Numbered from the stretch's first letter, positions 34,538-43,543 are shown. The stretch: 64,000 nucleotides of DNA from Mycolicibacterium neoaurum (GCF_036946495.1 NZ_JAQIIX010000001.1:248001-312000), one strand, 5' to 3'. Notes: generated from the sequence alone by a model not told the origin. Numbers and translations are program-made.

Positions 34538-35176
34538 GTGCAGTCATCCGGTGGCGACGTTTTCGGCAAGCGCTACGGCGAGGTCTTGTTGGTGGAGGCG
34601 GCAGAGGGTGGGCTGCAGGCGACGGTCTACAACACCTTCGGGCTCAACGACTGTCCAGCGCGGTTGTGGGATGCCCTGGACGCCACGGCGATCGCGGCCG
34701 AGCATGGTGTGCTCGCCGCGCATCTGAACGGTCCGAGGTACTGGCTGATGAGCCGTATCGAGAAGGCGCCCGGTGCGGCCATGCCGCGGGCCACGTTCGG
34801 CGGCCTGGACATGCTGTGCCAGGCGACGGTCAGACTGTCGGCGATGAATCCCGCGCCCTACGGTGAGAATCGGGTGGATCGGCGCGCGGTGTTCGTTTTC
34901 GACGCGGGCCGCCGCGTGTACGAACTGCGCGATCCCGACGGTCGCCGATGGATCATGCAGACCTACAGCCAGACGGTCGACAGGGACCTGGAGATGGCTG
35001 ATCTGGCAGGTCTGGCGACGCGGCTGTCGCTCCCCGCGGGCTGGGGTTTCCACTCGTATGTCCCCGCTGCACCGGTCGTTGTCGACACCACCGGCGCGGA
35101 GGCCATCGTCACCCAGGATGATCTGGCCAACACCTACTCACTCGTCGAAGCAGCGATCCCCGCGCGATCGCACTGA
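34538..35176 (+). CDS. Unknown protein directly downstream of mpa
   Basis: A 212-residue cytosolic-looking protein that I cannot assign. Recognisable patches are GKRYGEVLLVEA, YNTFGLNDCPARLWDALDA, LNGPRYWLM, and GRRWIMQTYSQTVDRDLEM; the GLNDCP and NGPRYW pieces look like conserved motifs rather than random sequence. GTG start 21 nt after the mpa stop with no clear SD, so it may be co-transcribed with mpa. Its 3' end overlaps the convergent LysR gene by 68 nt. The codon pattern looks like a normal gene of this genome. Confidence 0.75.
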   Translation: MQSSGGDVFGKRYGEVLLVEAAEGGLQATVYNTFGLNDCPARLWDALDATAIAAEHGVLAAHLNGPRYWLMSRIEKAPGAAMPRATFGGLDMLCQATVRLSAMNPAPYGENRVDRRAVFVFDAGRRVYELRDPDGRRWIMQTYSQTVDRDLEMADLAGLATRLSLPAGWGFHSYVPAAPVVVDTTGAEAIVTQDDLANTYSLVEAAIPARSH

Positions 35177-36038
35177 GCTGAGCCAGCACCAGCGCGATCG
35201 CCGGGCGCGACTCGGCGCCCGCGCGGGTGACGGCCTCGATCCGCCTGGCCAGTCGCACGTCGCCGATCGGCACGCGGACCAGATCGCGGGCCAGCATCAC
35301 ATAGCGGGGCAGCAGGGCGATGCCGATCCGTGCGGCGACGAGTTCTTCGGCGACACGAAAGTCGTTCACCCGCTGGATGATTCGTGGGGCGGATCCGGTC
35401 ATGATGGCCATGGACTTGAATGCATCGTCGACCATCAGGCCGCCCGCCACGCCGACCCAGTCCTGACCTGCGAGTTCGGAGAGCTCGACACGGGGCCGCG
35501 TTGCCAGCGGATGGGTCGGCCACAGCAACACATCGAGTGGTTCGCGCAGAAGCACCGTCGAGCTGAACCTCGGTCCCCACGAACTCGTATCGCGGTCGTC
35601 CCGGTGCACGACCACGATGTCGAAATCCGCGAGTTGTTGTGGGGCATCGGCCGCCGGAAGGTCGATATCGCGTCCCAGTACCTCGACACCTTGCGCGCGG
35701 GCGTCGCCGATCAACGGTGCCAACAACATCGCCGCACCGGATGGGAAGAACGAGACCCTCACCTGCCCGCGGGGTGTGCTGCGGTAGCTGTCCAGATCAG
35801 CCTGCGCTCGCTCCAGCGCTGCCAGCACCTGGTCGGCGTGACCGACGAGCACCCGGCCGGCATCGGTGAGTCGGACCCGGCGGCCGGCCGGCTCCAGCAG
35901 CGTGACCCCGGCTTCGCGCTGCAACGTCTTCAACTGCTGGGAGACCGCGGACGGCGTCATCGACAGCACCTCGGCGACCGCAGCGACCGTGCCGTGGTCG
36001 GCGAGTTCGCGCAGCATCCGTAGCCGATGCACATCCAT
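35109..36038 (-). CDS. LysR-family transcriptional regulator
   Basis: A 309-residue LTTR: N-terminal winged helix (LRMLRELADHGTVAAVAEVLSMTPSAVSQQLKTLQ) and a type 2 periplasmic-binding-like effector domain. It is divergent from an EamA exporter and a dyad lies 10 bp before its start, so it most likely controls that exporter. The last 68 nt overlap the unknown gene on the other strand. Confidence 0.9.
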   Translation of the reverse strand: MDVHRLRMLRELADHGTVAAVAEVLSMTPSAVSQQLKTLQREAGVTLLEPAGRRVRLTDAGRVLVGHADQVLAALERAQADLDSYRSTPRGQVRVSFFPSGAAMLLAPLIGDARAQGVEVLGRDIDLPAADAPQQLADFDIVVVHRDDRDTSSWGPRFSSTVLLREPLDVLLWPTHPLATRPRVELSELAGQDWVGVAGGLMVDDAFKSMAIMTGSAPRIIQRVNDFRVAEELVAARIGIALLPRYVMLARDLVRVPIGDVRLARRIEAVTRAGAESRPAIALVLAQLSAIARGSLLRRVSRCWPDHPG

Positions 36039-36047
36039 GAAGTAACT

Positions 36048-36073
36048 CTACTTCTTGCGATAAGAATAAGTAG
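36048..36073. promoter_or_regulatory. LysR-type operator between the divergent LysR and EamA genes
   Basis: Nested dyads: CTACTT (36048-36053) with AAGTAG (36068-36073), and inside them TTCTT-GCGAT-AAGAA (36052-36066), which contains a T-N11-A LTTR box. It lies 10 bp upstream of the LysR ATG and 37 bp before the EamA ATG. Confidence 0.7.
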
Positions 36074-36110
36074 CTGGACTGCACACTCATCGAGCAGCCA
36101 CGCTGTCCCC

Positions 36111-37043
36111 ATGACCCGATTTCGCGTCGATCTCGCACTGCTGGCCGTGGCGGCCGTTTGGGGGTCGAGTTACCTGGCCATCAAGGAATCGGCCGTTCCC
36201 ACCGGGGTTTTCGGTTTCCTGGCGGTGCGCTTCACCCTGGCCGCGGTGTTGCTGGCCGTGCTGATGGCCCGGCGGCTGCGGCGCATCACGCGCGCCGAAC
36301 TGGTCTCGGGCTCGCTGTTCGGGGTGATCCTTGCCGTCATCTGCATCACCGAGACCTACGGTGTGACGCGCACGTCGGCGTCGAACGCCGGACTCATCAT
36401 GGCGCTCACCGTGGTGATCACCCCGTTGCTGGCGCGCGGCGGAACCCCAGCGCTGTTCTACGTGCCCGCGGCGATGGTGGTGCTCGGGTGTGTGCTGCTC
36501 ACCCAGTCCGGCGGATTCGCACCACCCGGTGCCGGCGACGCATTGATCGCGCTGGCCGCCGTGGTGCGCGCACTCCACATCACCGTCATGGCGCGACGTC
36601 CGGGCATCGTCGATCCGGCGGCGGTGACCCTGGTCCAGCTGTGCACCGTATCGGTGCTGACAGCGGTACCGGCCGCAATGCTCGGTCAGTCCGACGCGGT
36701 GCTGGACATGTCGCTGCGCCAGTGGGCGCTGACCGGGTATCTCGCCATCGCCTGCACGGTGTTCGCGTTCGGACTGCAGGTCTGGGCGGTACGCCGGAGC
36801 ACGCCCGCGCGGGTGGCCCTGATGCTCGGCACGGAACCCGTGTGGGCCGTCCTCATCGCCGTCGGCCTCGCCGGGGAGTCGCTGACAATGATCGGATTGC
36901 TCGGCGCAGCAATGGTTCTCGCGGGCACCCAATGGGGCCGCGCAGTGGAGACCAAGCCGGGCGCCTGCGCGCCGCTACCCGCCGGCATCGGCGCGCGGTC
37001 GCCGACGATCAGCAGAGGTGGACGATGGCGGTCTTGTAGATGA
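36111..37043 (+). CDS. EamA/DMT-family transporter
   Basis: A 310-residue inner-membrane protein with ten hydrophobic helices in two EamA repeats (start WGSSYLAIKES, end PVWAVLIAVGLAGESLTMIGLLGAAMVLAG). Members export amino acids, drugs or metabolites. ATG at 36111. The tail after about residue 285 is polar and overlaps the convergent DUF732 gene by 35 nt. Confidence 0.85.
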   Translation: MTRFRVDLALLAVAAVWGSSYLAIKESAVPTGVFGFLAVRFTLAAVLLAVLMARRLRRITRAELVSGSLFGVILAVICITETYGVTRTSASNAGLIMALTVVITPLLARGGTPALFYVPAAMVVLGCVLLTQSGGFAPPGAGDALIALAAVVRALHITVMARRPGIVDPAAVTLVQLCTVSVLTAVPAAMLGQSDAVLDMSLRQWALTGYLAIACTVFAFGLQVWAVRRSTPARVALMLGTEPVWAVLIAVGLAGESLTMIGLLGAAMVLAGTQWGRAVETKPGACAPLPAGIGARSPTISRGGRWRSCR

Positions 37044-37299
37044 AGTTGGCGTCTTCGTGATTGACGTTCTCGTTGGTGTTCTCGTAGATCGCATCGAGGG
37101 TGACCTGCATGGGCACCCCGTTGGCCAGGTCCTTACACACCGAATACCCGAGATCCAGGGCGACATCCTGCGAGGTGTCCCCGTATCCGTAGTCGGTCAG
37201 GGCCGTGAAATAGCTTGCCTCATCGGCATAGGCCGGCGCAGCGAAGGCGAGCCCGGCCGCGAACAAACCAGCGACGGCGGGCAGCACGAATTTTGCCAT
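37009..37299 (-). CDS. Secreted DUF732 protein
   Basis: A 96-residue exported protein with a clean Sec signal (FVLPAVAGLFAAGLAFAAPAYA, cleaved before DEA). The mature part has the DUF732 pattern: YFTALTDYGYGD, LGYSVCKDLANG and a C-terminal Cys, probably forming one disulfide. The ATG at 37299 follows GGGGAAA and is chosen over an upstream in-frame ATG. Function of this mycobacterial family is unknown. Confidence 0.82.
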   Translation of the reverse strand: MAKFVLPAVAGLFAAGLAFAAPAYADEASYFTALTDYGYGDTSQDVALDLGYSVCKDLANGVPMQVTLDAIYENTNENVNHEDANFIYKTAIVHLC

Positions 37300-37419
37300 G
37301 ATGATTTCCCCTTCATCCCGTGTTGCGCAGTGATCGACACTCACAGGACGGTCGCCGGTGATGCGCAGCGTAGGGATTCTATGTCCGAGTCTGGCAGTCT
37401 GCAGTGCAAACTCCGAGAC

Positions 37420-38595
37420 TCAGCTGGCAGACTCCATGTGCAGGTAAGCATCACGGCCGGCGAGGCTGACGGCAACGTCGGCCACCAGTGGATCGAAGAA
37501 GCGCTCGCGGTACAGCGGATCGACACTCGTGCTCACCGTGAAGTACAGGCCGGAGAGCACCGCGACGAACAGCGAGGTGTGCACCACCGTCTGCGGAACC
37601 GGAATATGAATTCCGAACCATGTTCCCGCGCAGGGTGGTTCACCGACAGCGCACGTCTGCTCGCTTGCCCACAGCACCGTCACCTCATAGGGGACCGCGA
37701 TGATGCCCAACGCAAGGAAGAAGGCGAACAGGCCCGCGGTGAACAGCACCACCTGAATCGCCTGCGACACCACCATGACGGCCACCACGTTGACCTGTTC
37801 CGCGCGCGACAGTGGTGTGCGGGTGGGTTGGTGGCCGGTCGGCGGTGCCAACGGGGTCCCGGCGAGCAGGCTGGCCGGATCGGTCTGCCCGGCCCGATCC
37901 TCGCGCAATGCCTTCACCTCGTCGCGGATCGTCGTGACCATGAACAGCAGCGCGATCAGGGCCAGGAAACCGATTGTCTCCCAGAGCCGTTGCCGCGTCA
38001 TGCGGGCCGCCAGCTGCCACAGCTCGCCGGTGAAGTAGACCACCACGGTGAGCATCAGCAGCGGCAGCGCACGGCTCATCAGGTTGCCGAGCGCACCGAG
38101 CTGGACCCAGGCGAAGCGAAATGCCCATGAGGCGATCGACCCGAACCCGAGGTAGGTCAGCCAGATCGCGATGAGGGAGATCAACAGGAACAGCGGCACT
38201 TCGGCGGCCGCCGCTGCGGTGGCGCCGTTGACCGTCACAGGCATGACGATGACGAAGATCGCCATCACCAGCCACGCGCCCGACCGGCGCACCATCTCGC
38301 CGAGCGCGGTATCGCGACGGTGCAGCAGGTACAGCGCGAAGGGCGCGGCCAGCAGAACGACGGCGATGATGCTCAGCCGCAGCGCATACCCGTAGTTCGG
38401 GTCCGCTCCGGTGATCTCGGCGAGCAACATGGTCACTGCAGTCAACGCCCCCACCGAGCTGATCATCGGGGCGGAGCGTTCGATCAGTGCTCGCGACCGC
38501 ACCCGGCGGGTGAGCACCAGCGGTAAGCCCCGGTGCAGGAACCATTCGTGCACCAGCTCGTCGCTTGTTCGTGGGCTGAACTCGGACACCGCCAT
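37420..38595 (-). CDS. Multi-pass membrane protein of unknown function, next to a two-component system
   Basis: A 391-residue protein. After about 45 soluble residues come paired hydrophobic segments (ISSVGALTAVTMLLA, LRLSIIAVVLLAAPFALYLL, GAWLVMAIFVIVMPVTV, VPLFLLISLIAIWLTYLGF and others), a cytosolic Pro/Thr loop (TDPASLLAGTPLAPP) and a C-terminal region with two cysteines (QTCAVGEPPC) that are probably extracytoplasmic. The ATG at 38595 is 42 bp from the divergent sensor kinase start. It may be a regulated target of that system. No family recognised. Confidence 0.72.
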   Translation of the reverse strand: MAVSEFSPRTSDELVHEWFLHRGLPLVLTRRVRSRALIERSAPMISSVGALTAVTMLLAEITGADPNYGYALRLSIIAVVLLAAPFALYLLHRRDTALGEMVRRSGAWLVMAIFVIVMPVTVNGATAAAAAEVPLFLLISLIAIWLTYLGFGSIASWAFRFAWVQLGALGNLMSRALPLLMLTVVVYFTGELWQLAARMTRQRLWETIGFLALIALLFMVTTIRDEVKALREDRAGQTDPASLLAGTPLAPPTGHQPTRTPLSRAEQVNVVAVMVVSQAIQVVLFTAGLFAFFLALGIIAVPYEVTVLWASEQTCAVGEPPCAGTWFGIHIPVPQTVVHTSLFVAVLSGLYFTVSTSVDPLYRERFFDPLVADVAVSLAGRDAYLHMESAS

Positions 38596-38637
38596 ATTGT
38601 GCGGTATCGACGGCCGGTTGTTTGGCACAGTGGACGC

Positions 38638-40041
38638 ATGCGACCCGTGCTGACCCGGCCAGGCGAATGGGGTATTTCGGCTCGGTCGGCCTTCGTCGCG
38701 GCGAGCGTGGTGCTCGGGGCGCTGGCGGTCACCGCTGTCGTGGTGTCCTGGGTTCTCTACCAATCGATGCTCGCCGGGGTCGACAATGCCGCGGCGGCGC
38801 GCGTGGCGAGGGTGGCCGCCGCGGTCGCCACCGGTGGTCCGGCCGCGCTGGAAGCCGAGCTGTTGTCGACCGACACCAGGATCCTGTCGGTCCAGGTGAT
38901 CGACGGTCGGGCCAATGTCGTGCGGCGCTCGCCCGGTGCCCCGGATACCCCGTTGATCCCCATCGACCAGATCGGTGCCGGCCCGTTGATCGGTATGCCG
39001 GAACAGGATTCGGCCGTCGGTCAGATCCGGTTCAGTGCCCAGTCGGTCGCCGGGCCCGATGGGGATCGGTACACCGTGGTGGTCGGTGAGGGCAGCCGTG
39101 TGGTCATCTCCACCGTCGCCACCGTGGTCGGTGCGCTCGCCGTGGCGGCGCCCGTGGTGATCGGAGTCTCGGCTGCGGCAACGTATCTGCTGGTGCGCCG
39201 CTCGATGCGATCGGTGGACGATATCCGGTCCAGGGTTGCCGAGATCACCACATCCGATCTCACCGGTCGGGTGCCGGTGCCCGAGGGCCGTGACGAGATC
39301 GCGGCGCTCGCGGTGACGATGAACGAGATGCTCGCCCGGGTGGAGGCGGGCCACGCCGCCCAGCAGCGCTTCGTCGGCGACGCGTCCCACGAGTTGCGCA
39401 GCCCGCTGGCCACCATCATCTCGGCCCTCGAAGTAGCCCAGGCACATCCGGAACTGCTCAACACCGAGCTCGCCGAGCACACCCTGATGCCGGAGGCGCA
39501 ACGTATGCGCTCGCTGATCGACGACCTGCTGCTGTTGGCTCGCGCCGATGAGCGCGGCTGGAATCTGCGTCGCGATGATGTCGACCTCGATGACCTGGCG
39601 GCCGAGGCGGTGCGGCGAATGCGTCGGGAGATCGGCGGACCGACGGACGCGGGAGCGGGTATCGCGGTGCGGGTCGCCATCGAACCCGTGCGGGTCAGCG
39701 GCGATCCGGCCGCGCTGGCCAGGGTCCTGCGCAACCTTCTCGACAATGCCGCGCGTCACGCGGTCTCGTCGATCGAGGTCGACCTGCGCACCACCGGTGA
39801 CACCGCGGTGCTCAGTATCGGCGACGACGGGCCGGGGATCCCGTTGTCGGATCGGGAACGGGTGTTCGATCGTTTCGTGCGGCTGGACGAGGGCCGCTCA
39901 CGCGATGCCGGTGGTACCGGTCTCGGGCTGGCCATCGTCTCGGAGATCGTCGCCGCGCACCGCGGCCGGGTGAGTATCGAGGACCGTCCCGGCGGCGGTA
40001 CCCGCGCAGTGGTTCAGTTGTCCTCGGCGGTCAACCGGTAG
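38638..40041 (+). CDS. Sensor histidine kinase
   Basis: A 467-residue membrane kinase. Two transmembrane helices (about 18-42 and 155-183) flank an extracytoplasmic sensor of about 110 residues, followed by HAMP, the phosphoacceptor box FVGDASHELRSPL (His251), and the ATPase domain (NLLDNAARHA, DDGPGIP, GTGLGLAI). The ATG at 38638 is preferred to an upstream in-frame start that would overlap the membrane protein. Partner: the convergent response regulator, with which it shares 28 bp at the 3' ends. Confidence 0.92.
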   Translation: MRPVLTRPGEWGISARSAFVAASVVLGALAVTAVVVSWVLYQSMLAGVDNAAAARVARVAAAVATGGPAALEAELLSTDTRILSVQVIDGRANVVRRSPGAPDTPLIPIDQIGAGPLIGMPEQDSAVGQIRFSAQSVAGPDGDRYTVVVGEGSRVVISTVATVVGALAVAAPVVIGVSAAATYLLVRRSMRSVDDIRSRVAEITTSDLTGRVPVPEGRDEIAALAVTMNEMLARVEAGHAAQQRFVGDASHELRSPLATIISALEVAQAHPELLNTELAEHTLMPEAQRMRSLIDDLLLLARADERGWNLRRDDVDLDDLAAEAVRRMRREIGGPTDAGAGIAVRVAIEPVRVSGDPAALARVLRNLLDNAARHAVSSIEVDLRTTGDTAVLSIGDDGPGIPLSDRERVFDRFVRLDEGRSRDAGGTGLGLAIVSEIVAAHRGRVSIEDRPGGGTRAVVQLSSAVNR

Positions 40042-40691
40042 CCGACACCGCGAATGGTCTCGATGGTGCTGGTACCGAACGGGATATCGATTTTTCGTCT
40101 GACGTAACCGATGTACACCTCGACGACATTGTCCGGTCCGTCGTAGTGCGCGTCCCAGACGTTGTGCAGGATATCGGCCTTGGTGACCGCAACGTTCTTG
40201 TTGCGCATCAGGTACTCCAGCAGGCCGAACTCGCGCGGCGTGAGCGAGAGTGCCTTGTCGCCTCGTTGCACCGTACGACGTCCCGGGTCGACCGAGAGCG
40301 TCCCCGCGGTGAGCACAGGTGGCTGGTGCGGCGCCGCGCGCCGGACGAGGGCCTTCAACCGGGCGACGAGCACGATGAACGAGAACGGTTTGGTCAGATA
40401 GTCGTCGGCACCCAGGTCGAAGGCATCGGTCTGGTCGTACTCACCGTCTTTGGCGGTGAGCATCAGCACCGGGGTCCACACCGATTTCGCGCGCATCCGC
40501 CGCAGGACCTCGTAACCGTTGAGACCGGGCAGCATGATGTCGAGCACGACGACGTCGAAATCGTTCTCGGTGGCCTGCCACAGACCGTCCACACCATTGG
40601 CGGCTTCGACGACGACGAACCCCTCGGCCCGCAGACCGATGGCCAGGGTCGAACTCAGCCGAGGTTCGTCCTCGACGATCAGCACTCTCAT
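40014..40691 (-). CDS. OmpR-family response regulator
   Basis: A 225-residue regulator with receiver domain (acidic VEDEP, phosphoacceptor Asp51 in VVLDIMLPG, Lys101 in LTKPF) and a C-terminal winged helix (SLTPREFGLLEYLMRN, VVEVYIGYVRRKID, IRGVGYRL). It is transcribed towards the histidine kinase gene with a 28-bp tail overlap, an unusual arrangement, since such pairs usually share one operon. Its promoter lies in the gap before ectA. Confidence 0.93.
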   Translation of the reverse strand: MRVLIVEDEPRLSSTLAIGLRAEGFVVVEAANGVDGLWQATENDFDVVVLDIMLPGLNGYEVLRRMRAKSVWTPVLMLTAKDGEYDQTDAFDLGADDYLTKPFSFIVLVARLKALVRRAAPHQPPVLTAGTLSVDPGRRTVQRGDKALSLTPREFGLLEYLMRNKNVAVTKADILHNVWDAHYDGPDNVVEVYIGYVRRKIDIPFGTSTIETIRGVGYRLTAEDN

Positions 40692-41186
40692 AGGCCTCTA
40701 TGTCTACCGGCTTCATGGTCGGCTCGGGACGCGCGGGGCGCACCGGTTGGGTGCGAGGTCGGCGCGTCACGGGTGCGCCGGCCCCCATACCCTGCTGTCA
40801 ACGATGAGCATGACGGTGTGGCCACCCGTGGCGCGCCGACGGCCCGGCGCGTCTTTCGACGCCTCGACCAGCTATTTTCACCTCCGGCTGATGTCGACGA
40901 TAGTCGCCGGCGGCGACATCGGCGGCCGAATCGAACAGACCACCGGCTGCCGGCATCCGCGCACGTGAGCGGGGTCACATCGTCGAAATCAAGGTCACGA
41001 TTGGGTAACGACGACGGGCGTCGGGCGGCGCTGGGGATTGTCGGACTTTCCGCAGGTTGACAGGGCGGCCGTCGGCGCTTCGCGGCGACGGTGGTGCTTG
41101 ATCCCGTCGGGCACTGCTGATTACGGTCGGGTTACCGAAGATACGAAACTCCGCGATGATCGATAACTGCTCGGTGGTGACTCTTA
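40692..41186. other. 495-bp non-coding gap upstream of the ect genes
   Basis: No convincing gene was found. It must hold the response-regulator promoter and the ectABCD promoter on opposite strands. A short frame at 40804-40968 has a faint STAS-domain look (STIVAGGDIGGRI) and could be a gene remnant, but support is too weak to call it. Confidence 0.5.
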
Positions 41187-41765
41187 CTGAATACGAACGG
41201 CTCGACCAAAACCCAAGTCCGACAATCCGAGAGCGATCTGGGCCAGGCGCCCGTACTGCGCCGGCCGCGCGGCGGCGATGCCATCGCCATCCGACGCCTG
41301 GTTGCCGAAACCGATGTGCTGGACCTCAATTCGACATACGCCTATCTCTTGCTCGCCACCGATTTCGCCGACACCTCGGTCGTCGCCGAGATCGACGGTC
41401 GCGTGACGGGAGTCATCACCGGTTACCCCCCGCCAAATCGGCGCGGGGTGTTGTTCGTCTGGCAGGTTGCCGTCGCGCCTGCGGTGCAAGGTAGGGGGAT
41501 CGCCGCCGCGATGCTCGACCACCTGGTACGCCGCGTCGCACGAGACGGTGGTGACGGGCCGCTCACGGTGGAAGCCACGGTCGCCCCCGACAACGCGCCG
41601 TCGCGGGCGTTTTTCTCGGCGTTCGCCCGACGTCACGGTGTGCCTATGTCGGAGCAGCCCCATTTCACCGCGGCGCAACTCGACCCCGATCTGACGCATG
41701 CGGACGAACCGCTGCTGCGCATCGGACCCATCGCCGCTCCGGAGAAAACTGATCGAGCACTGTAA
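41187..41765 (+). CDS. ectA: L-2,4-diaminobutyrate acetyltransferase, 5' end without canonical start codon
   Basis: Acetylates diaminobutyrate, the second enzyme of ectoine synthesis. GNAT features: LDLNSTYAYLLL at the family signature, VWQVAVAPAVQGRGIAAAML (acetyl-CoA loop) and VAPDNAPSRAFFSAFARRHG. Homology clearly begins upstream of the first GTG (41316): APVLRRPRGGDAIAIRRL is typical EctA N-terminus, yet the frame from the stop at 41178 to 41316 contains no ATG, GTG or TTG. A CTG at 41187 preceded by GGTGGTGA is the best start. Alternatively one extra base near 41189 has shifted the frame from the GTG at 41177. Confidence 0.75.
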   Translation: MNTNGSTKTQVRQSESDLGQAPVLRRPRGGDAIAIRRLVAETDVLDLNSTYAYLLLATDFADTSVVAEIDGRVTGVITGYPPPNRRGVLFVWQVAVAPAVQGRGIAAAMLDHLVRRVARDGGDGPLTVEATVAPDNAPSRAFFSAFARRHGVPMSEQPHFTAAQLDPDLTHADEPLLRIGPIAAPEKTDRAL

Positions 41766-41825
41766 CCCGCAGTGCGTCAAACCATCTCATCGAAGATGGA
41801 TCGCCATCCATTGGAGGATAGTTTC

Positions 41826-43124
41826 TTGCTGCTCGAATCAACTCTGCTTCACGACGCCTCGTCGCTGACAGAGTCCAATCTGCCGGATGTGTACGGGTCG
41901 GTGGAGTCCGAGGTCCGCAGCTATTGCCGGGCCTGGCCGACGACGCTGGCAACGGCCCGTGGCTCCTGGGTCACCGATACCGAGGGGCGCACCTTCCTCG
42001 ACATGTTCGCCGGTGCGGGTGCGCTGAACTACGGCCACAACAATCCGATCCTCAAAAGCGCCCTGCTGGACTATCTTGCCGCGGACGGGATCGTGCACTC
42101 GCTGGATATCGCGACGACCGCCAAACAGCGGTTCCTGGAGGCATTCGACCGGCTGATCCTGACGCCGCGCGGACTCGACTACAAGGTGCAGTTTCCTGGG
42201 CCGACGGGAACCAACGCCGTCGAGGCGGCACTGAAACTGGCGCGCAAGGTTACCGGCCGTGAGTCGATCATCAGCTTCACCAACGCCTTTCACGGTATGA
42301 CGTTGGGATCGCTGTCGGTCACCGGCAACTCGATGAAACGCGCAGGCGCCGGCATTCCACTCGTGCACGCCACGCCGATGCCCTATGACAACTACTTCGG
42401 TGGTGTCACCGAAGACTTCCACTGGTTCGAGCGGGTGCTCGACGATTCCGGCAGCGGCCTGAACCGCCCCGCCGCCGTGATCGTCGAGACCGTACAGGGT
42501 GAGGGGGGCCTCAATGTCGCTCGGCTGGAATGGCTTCAGGAACTTGCGGCGCTGTGCCGGAAGCGCGAAATCTTGCTGATCGTCGACGATGTGCAGATGG
42601 GGTGCGGGCGCACCGGGGGATTCTTCAGCTTCGAGGCGGCCGGCATAGTGCCCGATATCGTCACACTGTCCAAGTCCATCAGTGGTTATGGCCTGCCGAT
42701 GGCGCTGACGCTGCTGCGCCGCGATCTGGACGTCTGGTCCCCGGGTGAGCACAACGGCACCTTCCGTGGCCACAACCCGGCCTTCATCACCGCCACCAAG
42801 GCGCTCGAAACATTCTGGAAGGACGAGAAGTTCGCGCAGGAGACCACCGCCAAGGGCGATCTGGTGCGCGAGCGGCTGGATCGGATCGCGACCGCACACG
42901 ACGGCGTGTCGGCGCGCGGGCGCGGGATGGCCCAGGGGCTTCGTTTCGATGACGCCGGACGGGCGGAGCGGGTCCGCCGGGCGGTGTTCGAGCGGGGTGC
43001 ACTGATGGAGACCAGCGGACCCTCCGATGAAGTGGTCAAACTGCTGCCGCCGCTCACCACATCGACCGAAGACCTGGATTCCGGTTTGGCGATCCTGGCC
43101 GAATCCGTCGCTGCCACCGCTTAG
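41826..43124 (+). CDS. ectB: Diaminobutyrate--2-oxoglutarate aminotransferase
   Basis: Converts aspartate semialdehyde to 2,4-diaminobutyrate with glutamate, the first ectoine step. A 432-residue PLP enzyme of the class III aminotransferases: GPTGTNAVEAALKLARK, FHGMTLG, VIVETVQGEGGLN, the LIVDDVQMGCGRTG aspartate and TLSKSISG with the Schiff-base lysine. The TTG at 41826 is chosen because GGAGGA lies seven bases before it; upstream in-frame GTG and ATG codons lack this. Confidence 0.95.
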   Translation: MLLESTLLHDASSLTESNLPDVYGSVESEVRSYCRAWPTTLATARGSWVTDTEGRTFLDMFAGAGALNYGHNNPILKSALLDYLAADGIVHSLDIATTAKQRFLEAFDRLILTPRGLDYKVQFPGPTGTNAVEAALKLARKVTGRESIISFTNAFHGMTLGSLSVTGNSMKRAGAGIPLVHATPMPYDNYFGGVTEDFHWFERVLDDSGSGLNRPAAVIVETVQGEGGLNVARLEWLQELAALCRKREILLIVDDVQMGCGRTGGFFSFEAAGIVPDIVTLSKSISGYGLPMALTLLRRDLDVWSPGEHNGTFRGHNPAFITATKALETFWKDEKFAQETTAKGDLVRERLDRIATAHDGVSARGRGMAQGLRFDDAGRAERVRRAVFERGALMETSGPSDEVVKLLPPLTTSTEDLDSGLAILAESVAATA

Positions 43125-43144
43125 AACACAAAGGAGTTGATGTC

Positions 43145-43543
43145 ATGATCGTGCGCACCACGGCCGAGATCACCGGAACCGAACGCGATGTCGCAGCCGG
43201 CGCCTGGCGCTCCAAACGGATCATCCTGGCCGGCGACGGGGTCGGATTTTCCTTCCACGAGACCGTCATCGAATCGGATTCGGTCAGTGAATTCCACTAT
43301 CAGCACCACGTCGAGGCGGTCTGGGTGATCGAGGGCCGGGGCACCCTGACCAACCTGGAGACCGGTGAGGACCATCAGCTCGAACCCGGAACCATGTATC
43401 TGCTCGACGGGCACGAACGGCATCGGGTCGAGTGTGTCGATCAGCTGCGGATGCTGTGCGTGTTCAATCCGCCGGTGACCGGGGCCGAGGTTCACGACGA
43501 GACCGGCGCCTACCCGGCACCACAGCAGGTGGTGAAGGCGTGA
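43145..43543 (+). CDS. ectC: L-ectoine synthase
   Basis: Cyclises N-gamma-acetyl-diaminobutyrate to ectoine. A 132-residue cupin whose MIVRTTAEITGTERDV start, SFHETVIESDS, HYQHHVEAVWVIEGRG and LDGHERHRVE are the family hallmarks and provide the iron ligands. ATG at 43145 has AAGGAG eight bases upstream; an ATG at 43140 is immediately closed by TGA. Its stop overlaps the ectD GTG. Confidence 0.97.
   Translation: MIVRTTAEITGTERDVAAGAWRSKRIILAGDGVGFSFHETVIESDSVSEFHYQHHVEAVWVIEGRGTLTNLETGEDHQLEPGTMYLLDGHERHRVECVDQLRMLCVFNPPVTGAEVHDETGAYPAPQQVVKA

Noticed and set aside
40804..40968. A small frame with weak STAS-like text in the gap before ectA.
   Set aside because: Too short and too diverged, no SD, and most of it overlaps unsupported sequence.
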